In this document: piece after piece, positions 46,912 through 58,581 of the stretch | Numbering within the stretch: the stretch's first letter is position 1 | Layout of the letters: every line of letters starts with the position of its first letter | NCBI GenBank assembly: GCA_023053575.1 | Contig: JAKZAP010000013.1 | Coordinates: 7,694,523-7,758,522, forward strand | Direction: 5' to 3' | Source of the DNA: Branchinecta lynchi | Taxonomy: Eukaryota > Arthropoda > Branchiopoda > Anostraca > Branchinectidae | Length of the DNA stretch: 64,000 nt | Made by a program: the position numbers and the translations under genes | Notes under the pieces: generated by a model | The model's database searches: none | What the model was told of the DNA's origin: nothing | The model's input: only the letters and a program-made list of their open reading frames with translations

Positions 46912-48229
46912 TGTTTCCATCTCAAGGGCGTCTTCCCCATTAAAACTTATATATTTGGTTTTTTATTTGGTTTCCACCATGAGACCCCGCCTTGTGGGTC
47001 CTTGTGTGAAGTGCCATCTATACAAAATCCCTTAGATGAGTCAAAATAATTCAGTGTATTCAAATATCAGATTTAAAAATAAGCTGCCTTTTCAGTTAAA
47101 CTTTAGATGCTATTTAATTTCTGACTGTTTCGCTTGTTTCGTAGAAAGAAAAAAAAAACGTTTCACACAAAAAAGTTTCAGATTTCCTCCGAAGCATTGA
47201 TCCTTTGCATCCGCCGTCGTGTCATGGAAACAGGAATGCCTATGCTCCGACCGAATACTCTTTGTCTGGTAGGACTCGATCGCAGAAATGATCCTAAAAA
47301 GTCTCTGGAAACCTTAAATATGTTTTGCCTAGGTTTCTGCGACATAGAGCTGTCAAGACAGATTAGTGTGCAAATAACTGGACGACGTCAGCAGACTACA
47401 CAGCCTTGTCTATAGCAACAGCAAGTGCGATTCAAGGTAAAAGAGAGTGATGAAGGACCTGAGTCAAGTAAGTCTTGTGAACAATTTTGGCAAATATGTA
47501 ATTTAGCGGCGCTGTGCATAATTGATGGAATCTCGTTTACTTGAATCTTTCAGGGTTTTGAATGAATATCTTGAAGTATTGGTTTTTGGATTGCTGTCTA
47601 AATGAATTCTTTCTACCGTTGTTTATCAATTAGATAGAAATCACAACAAAAAAAAACAACTACTAAATTTTCGTCGCACTGCTGCCAAGCTTCTACTCGA
47701 TCTAAGACAAACACGAAGTGTGCGAAGCGATGGGAAACAACCAGAAAAACTTTGACCTGTTCACTGATGTTACAAACTTCACCGACGAAGAACCAAAAAT
47801 CGACCAGAGCATCGACTAAGCAAATATCAAACTGACATGGAAGGTGGACAAACCAAGTCCGTCAACTGACCGTTGCCTTGTTCGACAAGGAACGTTACGC
47901 TACGGCTGAATATACATAACGGGCTGAGGTTTAAAGTAAATGCATAGAAACAGAAGAATCAAGTGTCTTGTGAGATACTAGTCAAATACCAGTTCCGACG
48001 AAAGCGCAAAAAAATTTGTGACTTCTGACCTTGGAGCTAGGCAGAGAAGCCCGTTTACTTGCGTATGTAAAACATATCAACATCAATTGATAATTTTTCT
48101 ACTACAATTTCGGACGCTTTTTACGCAACAACGACGGTTACACAACCCATTATAATTCTGTTCACAACAACGGTTTCCAGCAGAGCAAAACAACACTTGG
48201 GAATGGCGCCAAGATTTGACAAAATTGAC

Positions 48230-48545
48230 ACACAATTGAATAGCAGCGATACTAAAACCGCTAGCGACAGAGAACATCCCTACCGAAACTCATTCAGTCG
48301 TTTACCAGCGCTGGCTCCGATAACATCACATTCTGAACATTGCAAACAAATGATAAATGTTTCCTTGGTGTGTGCATACCGCACCCTTACCATACTAGAA
48401 ATTTATAAATCCGCAAGTTTGTCTCACTTCAAATGCTGCAAACACAGTGGGTGGCGCTACGAGTATGGTCCGTTTACAAAGCATGGAGAGCATAGGTCTT
48501 GGTGCTACTCTCTAGTGTTATTTTGCTCTGATTTCCAGCCAGCTC
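48230..48545 (+). repeat. Family P repeat, copy 1
   Basis: About 310 bases shared with 48935-49215: GAATAGCAGCGATACTA, CAGCGCTGGCTCCRATAA, TACTAGAAATTTATAAA, CCGCAAGTTT, GGGTGGCGCTAC, CTCTAGTGTTATT. Noncoding. Confidence 0.75.
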
Positions 48546-48934
48546 TCAGTGGATAAAAAAAAACATCTGTGCCTAAACTTAAAAGACTACTAATCCGAAT
48601 TCATCTCCTTCGACTAATGCCCGGGACCCACTACGGACACACCTGCGTTTTTTCGACGATTTTAGGACCGTTTTTTTTAGCGGTTTTTAGACGTCCCCCC
48701 TTCAACCCGTTCATAAAATCTGGGGATTTGAGGAACGTCCTAAACGAGAGGACGAGAGAACTAGGGGGCGTGTTCGCGTGGATGGCTCTGGTCCCGTCGA
48801 GCTCGACGGACATTTTCGATTGGATGTCGTCGATCTTTTTTCATTTTCGCGTGTACGGATGAACAGGTGAACTGGCCATCCAGCTCGATGGGCGCCTCCC
48901 GTATCACCAAGACTCGAAAAAAAATTACACACAT

Positions 48935-49215
48935 TCGAATAGCAGCGGCACTAGCACCACTAGTGACAGAGACCGTCCCTACTGAAACTCCATCAGTCAT
49001 GCCCCAGCGCTGGCTCCAATAAGTTAACATCCTGAACACAGCTAAGACACAACCTCCCTTGTTTCTTCAATGCGTGCAGACCCCATCTTAGCTTTACTAG
49101 AAATTTCTAAACCCGCAAGTTTATATCGCTTTAAATACCACACGTGTAGTGGGCGGCGCTACAGAATGGCCCGATTGTGAAGTGTGCGCTACTCCCTAGT
49201 GTTATTCTGCTCTAA
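48935..49215 (+). repeat. Family P repeat, copy 2
   Basis: Diverged direct copy of 48230-48545. Family D copy 4 begins at its right end; a third scrap (GGTCTTGGCGCTACTCC) is at 50377. ORFs on either strand between the copies show no domain. Confidence 0.75.
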
Positions 49216-50301
49216 TTTTTGGGATCCCAAAACGTAAATGGAGGGATACCTATGACATCGCAAAAGTTGTCCGTCCGTCCGTCCGTCCGTTTGTAAGCAC
49301 GATAACTCTCGAAGGGAATGAGATATTTTGATGAAACTTGGTATGAGGATTGTTTGAGTCAAGGGTAAGGTCGACTTCGTAGATGGGCTCTGTAGCCCTA
49401 TATTTGGGGGTTGGGGAGGGGGTTCAATTTAAGGGACAAACAGAATATTTTTAAATAGCTAATGTGATAGTCGATTTGGGGTAAGAAGACATGCTGAGCA
49501 CGATGGTGACAATCATTTTCTCGCTGGACGAGTAGTTCGTCCCGAATCCGGCAAAAGCCGGAAAGTTGGTTAAAAGTAAAAGTTTCATTTGAAGTTGATT
49601 AAATGTTTGATTTAGGAGTAAGAAGACATGCTGAGCGTGATGGTGAAAATAATTTTGTCGCCGGACAAGCAGTTCGTCCGGAATCCGGCCAAAACGGGAA
49701 AGTTGGTTAAAAGTAAAAGTTTCATTTGAAGTTGATTAAATGTTTGATTTATGGGTAAGAAGACATGCTGAACCCAATGGTGAAAACCATTTTCTCGCCG
49801 GACAACTAGTTCGCCTGTAATCCGGCCAAAACCGGAAAATATGTTAAAAGTAAAAGCTCTACCTGAAGTTGATTAGATGATATATTTGGGGGTAAGAAGA
49901 GACGCTGAGTCTGTATATAATGATAATTTTTTACCCGGACATATAATTACTCCGGAATCCGGTTGTACCCGCATTTTTTTTAAGTCAAAATTTGATTTAA
50001 AGTTGATTAGATTTCTTTATAGGGATAAGGAGATACGCCGGCATCGTTCCTGAATTTTTCTTTTTTTGCTGGACTAGTAGTTCGCTCGGAATTCGGGCGA
50101 AACCGCAAATTTGGCAGTAGTAAAGCAGGAAGTTTCGGTCAATATCGTCAAAATAGATATGGCTTAGAGAGGTATAGATAGGTAGATAGAATATCTGAAC
50201 TCGGTTTTCTCTGATGATTAGCCTGGCGAAGACAAGACCGAATTGTCTGGATCAAATCTTAGATTTTTGGGATCCCATCGACACCTTTGGTCTTGTTCTT
50301 C
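49215..50301 (+). mobile_element. Family D repeat, copy 4 (longest)
   Basis: Layout: TTTTGGGATCCCAAAA palindrome (49217-49232), CATCGCAA (49257-49264), (CCGT)5 (49271-49290), GATAACTCTCGAAGGG, GATGAAACTTGGTATGA, a 137-bp tandem array, then GGATCAAATC and a second GGGATCCC near 50271 with ATCGACACCTTTGGTCTTG. Both ends carry GGGATCCC. Confidence 0.85.
49481..50110 (+). repeat. 137-bp tandem array inside family D copy 4
   Basis: The phrase GTAAGAAGACATGCTGA or a variant recurs at 49481, 49618, 49755 and 49892 (137 bases each), with a diverged fifth unit near 50024. Each unit also holds CCGGACNAGTAGTTCG, CCGGCCAAAACCGG-like and AAGTTGATTA segments. Confidence 0.9.
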
Positions 50302-51206
50302 TTTTTATACTACATTTAAGAATAATTTTTAGTCGTACAAATGGAAAATAAATGTATCATCATCACCATCACCATTGGTCTTGGCGCTACTCCCGTGTTA
50401 TTTTGATATGGCTGAAACCAAAAAGTAAAGTTACAACGTCGATCCAGATCCGACCGTTTTAGGAAAGCTCCGAACAATTCCATTTCATATGGAATTGTTC
50501 TGCGCTTTGTCTTTTTCTGTGCTTTGTCGGCTCTGGTTACGTAATGGAATTCTATCAAACTTAAAGAATCCGTCGTACTTTTAGTACTGATCCATTCTAT
50601 TTCCGCAATCTTTCGATCCAGTAACCTGTTATTCAAGGGAAACTTCACTTCTTGCTGATTTTCAGGCCTACCGTGTTTGGCTTTTCTCGAAACGTCTCAG
50701 CCCGATTATTATTCTAATGAAGCTTAATAATAATAATAATAATTATATCTGATATACACATACAGGTACATATACAGGTACAGGTTATTAATACACAGAA
50801 ACGTCAATCAACATACATAATAGAACTAATCTACGGAAAGCTTTCTATATTCCAACGCTCTAGATACAAACCTACAAATCTTACTAATCGACTGGGCGGA
50901 TGTACACTTCAGGATACCAGGGAGTGTTATAGGTATATGCAAATTTGCCGTGTTTGTCTTTCAAGCTAAGGAACTTGAAGAGAAGCAAAGATCATTCACA
51001 GCCTTGCGTGATTTTTGTTGTCGCAAAAAGTTGTAAATAAAGGCGGGTAAAAATAGTTTAGAATAAAAGTAGGTGATACTGAAATTTTTGGATAGGACTT
51101 TTAACTTTAAATTACAAAAAAAAATAGTTATAGTGTGGGTGATGTTAATATGTCTTCAGTGTAGCTAATGACGTAAGAGTTTTTGTTTTTAGTTTTCAAT
51201 ATTTTA

Positions 51207-51339
51207 AGTCTGCAGTATTTGCTACTGGGATTAATCTTATCTCTACCGGGATACGATTAATCCGAATTAGAGATAATCTTATCTCAGTAGAGACAAAATT
51301 AATCCCAGTAGCAAATACTGCGAAATTTTTTTTTCAGTG
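51207..51339. mobile_element. Family G small MITE, copy 4
   Basis: Inner inverted repeat (GCAGTATTTGCTACTGGGAT and its inverse) intact, right end CAGTG then TA; left terminus lost. Confidence 0.75.
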
Positions 51340-51650
51340 TATGGATATCCGAAATATCTTTAAAGGAAACGTCGGACTTATTACAGTAATTGATTACTGT
51401 AAAAATACTGTTGTATCTTTACATCCACTCTCTTTCCCGAGATTCCACACTTCATCAGTGTATCCTATCTCGTCTATTAGCATTACACTTAGTATCAGGC
51501 TTGCCATGCTTCTTCTCCTTACGTGACGTACCCGGCTCCCGACAATTCTTTCCAGTAATTTTATTGGTCCGAAGACCGGTTATGCAAATTTTATCAAGAT
51601 TCGTCATCCAAGGTAAGGGAAGAAGCTAAAAACAGCTTTCTGTGAGCATA

Positions 51651-51820
51651 CATTGTAAGAAAAAAATTGTGCAGTATTTGCTACTTGGATTAATCTTGTC
51701 TCTTAAAAGATAATCTTTTCTCTAATTCGGATTAATCTTATATCAGTAGAGATAACATTAATCCTAGTGGCAAATACTTCAGTTAACTTTAATCCTTACT
51801 CGGAGAAACTTTTTACAGTG
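51651..51820. mobile_element. Family G small MITE, copy 5
   Basis: CATTGTAAG left end, TTTTTACAGTG right end, TA on both sides. Only about 310 bases from copy 4. Confidence 0.8.
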
Positions 51821-51863
51821 TAGCCAAGTTCTAAAGTCGAAATGCGAACCATCGAATGCATTC

Positions 51864-52217
51864 ATGTTTTTTTTTTCAAATATCTCAGTTTTCTTCTATA
51901 CCTTCCTCGTCGCATGCGCTATACCAAATCATGGAGAAATTTGTTGTCTTAGACCCAACTGTCAAGCTAAAAGAAATATGCGAACTATTCTCCTGATATC
52001 ATTCAACCGCCTTCCTGCCCATTGCGCCAGCTACTGCAGTAAATTTACTGTTCTTTTCGTATTTCTTTGTGTATTTTTATTTATCTTTTGCTGTCGCTGT
52101 AGATTTTGTGCACCCTCTGTATTTATTGTTAAGCGTTTACTTACCCTTTTTCTGTATGTACTGTGCAAATGTCTTACTACTAGGCTGCAGATAATAAATT
52201 CATTCATTCATTCAAAG
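51864..52217 (+). mobile_element. Possible LINE 3' end (plus strand) with (ATTC)n tail
   Basis: T- and C-rich sequence ending CTGCAGATAATAAATTCATT then CATTCATTC. The 131-residue ORF over it has no RT motif and looks like a UTR read-through. Confidence 0.5.
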
Positions 52218-52892
52218 TGGTCAACTATCTTAGAACATCTTAGCAGAAACACTATATAGTGCGAGGTTTATCCTACGGATACGAAAAACATCCTGGCTTC
52301 TGTAAATTTCTGAGATCACGATAAATAGCACAATGGAATGCTGCCACTGCCGTCATTCGGCAAATATTGTAGAAATTGATTGAACTGTTGGTTTAATGAT
52401 GGAAGTAGCTTCAGTTTGAATTAACCAGACATGTGGTCAAACTCCGCAGCACTTAGACGAGCTGAGTGAACCAACCTTGACAGCTACATGGTTGACTGAT
52501 AAGACCAAGGTTTGCACTGCTCTGCTTGTATAGTTAATGTGTGATTATTAGCTAGTCATAGCTACCTCAAACCCTTTAGAGGGTGTATATATAAGGCCTA
52601 CACACCAGATGATGTTTGAGCAATTACATGTGCAATAACAAAGCAAGTACAGTGCAGTTACTAATACACCCCGAAATGCCTGTTTAGGCCAGCCATGAAG
52701 ATACCTGAAGTTTAGGGTACATACTAGGTTGTGACCCAACCCATAGCGACAGTGTCTCGTAGCACAGTGCCCAACTGCAATGGCAGCCTTATGGCACTTT
52801 GAAAGCAGTTTGAGGGAAATATTGACACAAGATTTGGGGCTGATGAACGTTTTTTAATGAAAGGACCCGTGTTATGTTGGGTGACAATCCTG

Positions 52893-53276
52893 CACTGTCA
52901 GAAGTATTGTAACAGATTGCGCAACAGACTTTCAGGAATAACACCTTTTCGCTTAGAAATAAAGTGTTATGACCAATAAAGTTTATACTATTTCGTGCCT
53001 AGATCTCCAACAACACCTTCAATAGGTAAAAATACTACAATGTCAGAAGTTACATAACGACAACAGAAGGATGTGCGGTTTCAACAGATAACACTTTGGG
53101 ATGTTATCTGTTATGTTTCTTTCGTTCCCGTTAGTATTTTTACCAATTGAAGGTGTTGTTGGAGATCTAGGCACGAAATAGTGTAAACTTAATTGGTCAT
53201 AACACTTTATTTCTAAGTGAAAAGGTGTTATTCTTGAAAGTGTTATACGCCATCTGTTATGAAAATTCTGACAGTG
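52893..53276. mobile_element. Fold-back element with arms of about 140 bp
   Basis: CACTGTCAGAA at 52893 and TTCTGACAGTG ending at 53276 are the outer ends. The left arm (AATAACACCTTTTCGCTTAG, GATCTCCAACAACACCTTC) is repeated inverted in the right arm (GAAGGTGTTGTTGGAGATC, AAGTGAAAAGGTGTTATTC). TG flanks both ends. The centre holds a motif also seen at 33108-33170 and 45607-45690. Confidence 0.85.
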
Positions 53277-54600
53277 TGGCAATTGTAAGTTTGAAAAACC
53301 TTAACAGAACTTGGAGACACGGCTACATAGGCAGTAGGCTACAAATAACAAAGCAATCAATTTACTTATTAATGTTCCAAAGAAGGAGTCTAGGAAGAAT
53401 GCAAAGTGTTTGGTAGCTGTGTCAAGATGTTGATGTTGTAATTACAGACGCCTTGCGACAGCAAGAACGTCGCAGAGTTCTTCGTTTTCCTAAAGTTTTC
53501 AGCCTTTTCGAGAGTCTGAACTTTGAAAACAACGGGCGTTGATGATAGTGACATAGCCAAGATACCAAAAAACGAAGAAACCAAAGCTACTGAATGCCGA
53601 AAGCCTCAGTGCAGGAAACTAAATTCGGAATTCATCGGCTAGGTCTGTTTGAGATTCAAAAAAGGAGCAGGATAGGCTACAGCTAAGCTTAACGCCAAAA
53701 TACGTAATTATAAATAAATAAAACTTAGCGGGCTTTTGGTTTTTCCAGGCACAGAAAACTTGACTACGGAACTTTCGGCCATCAAACCGACCTGGGGGGG
53801 CTTAGATAAAGATACAGGGACTTATTGTCGAGAGGACCCCCCTTTTGTTATCTCGAACCCCCTCCTTAGTGTTCCCAAAGCTAGCTGGCAGGCCCTTGCC
53901 CCTTATGCACCTGTTATTATGCACTTATGCACTGTAAAAGTTCGTCTTTGGCCGTGTTTCGGCCATAGTATCGGGGTAGTAGTCAAGAGGTCGTGCGTTC
54001 GATTCCTACTCCCGGCACACAAACCTTTTGCTCTTTTTTTTCTACTAACTCAAAAGTCGAATTCTCGGAAACTGTCCGGAAACTGCAATGGTCGTAACGA
54101 GAATTTTTCTTACTCTCAATGTCGACTCAGGGTACATTCTTTATATGTCAGCTAGCTCTCCGAGTCAAGTTTGAGTTAAGTTTTCTGTTCCTTGAAGCGC
54201 GATAACTCCAACAGATGTTGGGGGATTACATCCGAACCTGGTGCAGGTCCTGAAGTGTTTAGATTGCAGATCAACGGAAAGTGAAGATTCGCATCTTTTT
54301 CGGAAACATATGTGGCGGCTAACAACCGAAGGGGGCAAAAAGTGACGATAAACACTTTGATTTAAGGACTAGAGTTTTGGTTACCACAAAGGCCTGCTTT
54401 TTCAACGAAAAAATAACAGCGGAGAGACGCGCAGTATCGACGCAAAACCCAGACGCAGCAGTGGCTATCCTGGTTGTAGCGGAAGGATGCTACGGAATTT
54501 GGCATACCCTACCACGCAGTTGAAATATCCTCTGCCAAGTTAATGTTTAACTTATCAGATACGTGTGGTCAACTAAGTAGATAAAAAGTTAGTCACTCAC
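53277..54600. other. 5' end of intron 1, no exon recognised
   Basis: The 139-codon frame at 53736-54155 crosses TCGTGCGTTCGATTCCTAC, a B-box-like sequence, but no tRNA folds. No repeat ends seen. Confidence 0.4.
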
Positions 54601-54799
54601 CTTTTGACAATCTTTTCACGATTTCTTGCTTATGAACATCTTCTTGGGGTTGTCCCACAATTATTAACAAATATCCACCAGACAAGGGCGACAAGGATTC
54701 ATGTGGAAATAAAATACTTTCAACTGCTATTTCATCTGACGGTTCGTGTGATAATTTTAGAGAAGTATCAGGCGTTTCGCTGCCACCATCGTCTGCCAT
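54601..54799 (-). CDS. MAP1-family protein, exon 1 (start codon exon)
   Basis: First coding exon of a microtubule-associated protein of the MAP1 (MAP1A/MAP1B/Futsch) family. MAP1 proteins bind and stabilise microtubules, chiefly in neurons. The exon runs from ATG (54799, good context GCAGCCATGG) for 66 codons plus one base and ends at a strong donor, AAAG|GTGAGTGAC; the open frame stops two codons past it. The protein starts MADDGGSE. An acidic, low-complexity lead of about 40 residues is followed by a hydrophobic strand, GGYLLIIVGQP, then HKQEIVKRL. This matches the start of the MAP1 heavy chain, where a hydrophobic FVIVGEP-type strand is followed by HEI. The single G left over joins CT of exon 2 to make an Ala codon. 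The upstream sequence is CpG-rich. The family call rests on all four exons together. Confidence 0.88.
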
Positions 54800-55065
54800 G
54801 GCTGCAGCGAATAGACTGAGGAAAGGAAGGATCGGTTGCGACGCTCTTCTGCCGATGCTGCTGGCGTCTCCGGTGCTCTTGCGGGCGTCGCTGCGCTATT
54901 GATTTAACAGTGTCATTGCCAAGTTGCCAAATAACAACGTGACGCCGGGGATCGATGAAGGGCGACCCCCGAGACCCTTCTCCTCTTGCTGCGGACTTAT
55001 GCAACAGATTCTGAACAATCCTTCTGCACAAGCTAGTTGTTTGTCTACAGGGTTGCTACATAGTG
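54800..55065 (-). promoter_or_regulatory. Probable 5'UTR and promoter region of the MAP1-family gene
   Basis: Directly upstream of the exon 1 ATG, bases 54800-54990 are visibly richer in G+C and CpG than anywhere nearby, which fits a CpG-dense 5'UTR or promoter. No TATA box is evident close by, and no splice acceptor is obvious just before the ATG. The transcription start cannot be placed from sequence alone. The call rests on position and base composition only. Confidence 0.4.
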
Positions 55066-56639
55066 TGAATTGTCACTCTTGTCCTACGTAGGACATAAAA
55101 TATCACTATTTCACTATTTCAGAAAATGACCAAATGTGTTATTTTTGCAGCAGGGATTCCGATCAGAAGTGACTATTTCAAGTTTTTTTCATGGAAGAAA
55201 AATTAAGATATGTCATTTTTACAGAGATGATTCCGACCAAAAGTGCACATTTCATGAAAATAAATTTCACTCCCAATTCACTCTGTGTTTTGGGCCAAAA
55301 GCCACTCTCTAAATATTTTTGATATGACAACACTGGTTCGGAATAGCGTTGCTTCTTCGATGCACGGTCGGGTCAGCTATTTTTTTGTTCATTATTAAGC
55401 TCTTCTATGGCAAAGCCCTTCTCAGATTGAAGAAAAATAGTCGCTTAAGAACTACTATGCAAAGTCAAATAGAGGCGAGAGTCTGTGGTAAAATTTCATC
55501 TTTGACGAATTTTTGACCGAGACCAAATTTCGCAGGCGAACCCGAGAATCCGGATTTCGTATTTAAAAAATCGGAGGCGTAAAATTATTTTTCAAACTCT
55601 AAAGTCGGACTTTCAACAGATTCAGTGGGAACCCTGCTAAAAGAAGATCTTCTCCGACTGCACTTTTCAATATCCTTTTCCTTCCACCAAGTATCTTAGA
55701 CGATAAGCAATAAATTGCAAGTGAGTTAACTGCATTAATCTGTTTAATCGCAGTCTCTACTCCTTTGCTTCTAACCGGTCCTTTTCGTATGCTCCTGCGA
55801 AGTCGGGCTTCTATATCTTCGTTGAATTCCAACTTGTAAACAGCTCATCCTTGTCAATAGTGGGAAGTTCTCCTTTGATTCTTACTTTCTTTCTTGTTCG
55901 AAGTCGTGTCTTGTGTTGACGGTGGCCCACAGCAGAGTATAGCTTGTTATGAAACTAATGCTGATTAAAATATACGGTTTCAATATTCGATTTGAACGAC
56001 AGGATTGAATTCGTGCGACGACAACGAACGATATTTGAAGCCACTCGGATTCCCGTTGCCAAAACAAAACATAACTCAATGGGAGCGATTACATAATCGA
56101 GAAAAATCTGCCGTCTGAAACATGTTTTCATATCTTCCGTCTCCCGAAGAAGAAAGCACCAGGAAAACTGCCATCCCGACGATATGTCGGATTAAGAATA
56201 ACCCTGCAACAAAACGAAAGCAATTAGAAGGATTTTAGTCAGTGGCACGGACTAATCCTAGTCCAAGCATGTTACAAGCAGATAATATTCGCGAGGATAC
56301 ACTTTGTCTCCGTGGGCGTCATTTCTCCTTCCTCCTGTTTCATCCGCTTGAATCCCAAGCGACTGGTCGCTGGTTCGAGTTTCGGTGGTGCCGACCGTTT
56401 GGTTTAAGGCGAGGGTTAGGGGCCTTTCCGCGAAAGACAGGCCAAATGTCCACACAGCTTCAGACGGGTACCTAGAGTAGAGTAAGTTAGTGAAAAGCAC
56501 GGGAAGCGTCCGATGATTTGCTCCAACCACGCATCGCACTCCCGGCCGAGGGCGGAGTATCAGGATCGGCACCTGCGCTACACGAACCTTAAATGGTTTG
56601 CATGCGAAAAATTTGCTTTGAAAATTTGCAATTTTCTGT
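55066..56639. other. Upstream flank of the MAP1-family gene
   Basis: No gene recognised. A 128-codon minus frame at 56258-56644 has no domain and overlaps another open frame on the plus strand. Confidence 0.4.
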
Positions 56640-56891
56640 TTCATTGTTGCCGTGTTTCACTATTTTCGATGCTTAACATGCTCCCGACAACTATTTACGA
56701 GAAGCTCCACCGACAGAAAAACGGTTAAGTAAATCTTGGACTTCCTTGATAGAAGTGAACGGGTTGGCTGTGGGTTGGACAAAGGCTTAACACATCCCAG
56801 TATGTCGGTAATTTTATGAAGGCAGAGCCTAGTTTTAAAGTATTCAACTAATGTAGAATACTGGAACACGACAGTGCGAGGGGTGCTTTAA
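56640..56891 (-). mobile_element. Family E element, copy 7 (truncated)
   Basis: Reverse copy of the left two-thirds of the element, ending at TTAA 56888-56891. Smaller family E pieces occur at 16312-16350, 19540-19556 and 52225-52275. Confidence 0.65.
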
Positions 56892-57091
56892 TACGAAAAA
56901 GTTGATGTGTCAACTAAACAAATATGTTCTCCTTTTTTTGCCCATGAATCAATTGAAAGTGCGTTAGGCGTTCTGGTACGATTTGTCAGCTTCTTTTTTC
57001 TTCGGTGATATTCCCCCCTTCTGTTCTACTATGCCGACACTTTGCCGAAAATCTCAGAGTCAAGACCCCGGAATCGAAATTTCTTCTGTTT

Positions 57092-57480
57092 ATAGTTGAG
57101 TGTTCCTTGGAACAATCCATTATTGCGACCGCTGTAGCAGCTTTTGGCTTTCGGTTTCCGGTTTTCGGTTTTCACCGTATTTTGTGGAGCTCATAACTCG
57201 TCAACCAGTGCAAGTATCAAGTTCAAACTTGGTACATTTGTGGGTATCGGGGTGTAGTTGTGCCTTTTGGGGTTCAGGCGCAAATGGTCCCAGATTGTCC
57301 AGTGAATAAAGTTCCTAACTTGACCAGAACTGGACATAGGACGATGAAATTCCTTGGACGTGTAGATCCTAGGAATAGGAAATTGCTTTTAAAGTTGCAC
57401 CTCCCCCACCCACCCCATTCATGGGTAATTGGGCCCAGATTGACCATTTTTTAATGTTTTTAATTTGACAATAACTGGAC
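57092..57480 (+). mobile_element. Family I repeat, copy 1
   Basis: Starts with a decayed terminal palindrome (GAGTGTTCCTTGGAACAATC), then TTGCGACCGCTGTAGCAGC, GGTTTCCGGTTTTCGG, ATAACTCGTCAA, TCAAACTTGGTACATTTG, then units with GGCCCAGATTG and a C-rich tract. Confidence 0.8.
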
Positions 57481-57540
57481 GTTACTCACTTGCAAACAAA
57501 AAATCAGGGGCTAGGGAGTCTTGAGGGGATTCCCCTGGGG

Positions 57541-57989
57541 AATTATCGAATTTTGAACTTTATTTCCTTGACGGATAAGCTGGCAAAATTTGCAAGGTTC
57601 TGCTCCAGAGTCACCAGATCTTTTGCTCTGCATGCAGTTCGCCGGGAATGCTGCTAAAATACGAGGAATTTGGTAGAAAAACAATAACACTATTCTAAAA
57701 TACCTTTTTGAGATCGATTAGATATGAGATATTGGAGTAAACATGCTTGTTGAATCCGTATCTGAACTTGGTTTCCTCATTTGATTAGTTGTTTCCCCGT
57801 AAGCAAAAAATTTCAAAATGGTCACATTTTTGTTGTAGGCTACATATTCAAGCAGTTGAGTATGGATAAATAGCAAAAATGTTAAAGAGGTATAGCGAAG
57901 ACTTGGAAATGTACAAGATTGGATTGTCTGGATCAAAAAGTCTGATAAACATAATATTTGGGATCCCATCGAAACCTTTGGTCTTGTTT
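57541..57989 (+). mobile_element. Family D repeat, copy 5 (right half)
   Basis: Collinear with 23300-23770 (CCTTGACGGATAAGCTGGC to CCCATCGAAACCTTTGGTC). The left half and terminal palindrome are missing. Confidence 0.8.
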
Positions 57990-58007
57990 AATATGAAAAT
58001 TTCTTTT

Positions 58008-58580
58008 TTTTTGCTAATATAGTTCGGAACAAATCTACTTTGTTTTCGAGGTGCACTATTTTGTCACTTTTTTCGATGGACAGAGTTGTGATTTCATAGC
58101 TATTCTTTACTTTTCATTGGAAACGCAAAAAGACGCTCTGCTCCTCGGCGTTTACGTCCGTAAATCCGGTCTTAAATTTTGTGACACGCCCAGGAGCAGA
58201 GCGTCTTTTTGCTATCCAATGAAAAGGAAAGAGTAGCTATGAAATCACAAATCTGCCAGTCGAAAATGTTACAAAATATTGGCCATAGAAAACAAAGCCG
58301 ATTTGTTTCGAATTAATAGCAAAAAAAGTAATTTTCCTGTTAAAGACACTCTTATTCAGAAACAAAACGAGGAAAACAGGTTTGCCAGTGCATTAAAAAA
58401 TAAAGACCGGATTTACGGACGTAAACGCCGAGGAGCAGAGCGTCTTTTTGCGTTTCCAATGAAAAGTAAAGAATAGCTATGAAATCACAACTCTGTCCAT
58501 CGAAAAAAGTGACAAAATAGTGCCCCTCGAAAACAAAGTAGATTTGTTCCGAACTATAATAGCAAAAAAAAGTAATTTTC
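58008..58580. repeat. Large inverted repeat, arms about 160 bp
   Basis: Bases 58016-58175 recur inverted at 58405-58563 almost without mismatch (for example ACAGAGTTGTGATTTCATAG and its inverse). A third, more diverged copy in the same orientation as the right arm lies between (58188-58342). The matching short ORFs on opposite strands come from this symmetry and are not genes. Confidence 0.9.
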
Positions 58581-58581
58581 A

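Larger units (their letters stand above)
45691..48229. other. Intron 1 stretch, mostly unrecognised
   Basis: Apart from the LINE tail at 46165 and the hairpin at 46849, I see no gene. 47134-47415 has a 93-codon plus-strand frame without a domain. Confidence 0.4.

Noticed and set aside
48569..49039. Overlapping ORFs on both strands
   Set aside because: They span the gap between two family P repeats and one copy itself; no domain or splice structure.
49481..50110. CRISPR-like regular repeats
   Set aside because: The 137-bp units are repeated along their whole length without unique spacers, and the window is eukaryotic.
50472..50500. 12-bp-arm palindrome GAACAATTCCAT
   Set aside because: Perfect but short and isolated, with no sign of function or repeat membership.
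53960..54010. tRNA-like B box GCGTTCGATTCC
   Set aside because: Flanks can form one stem, but there is no D-arm or anticodon arm.
56350..56395. tRNA-like T-arm GGTTCGAGTTTC
   Set aside because: No cloverleaf can be drawn around it.
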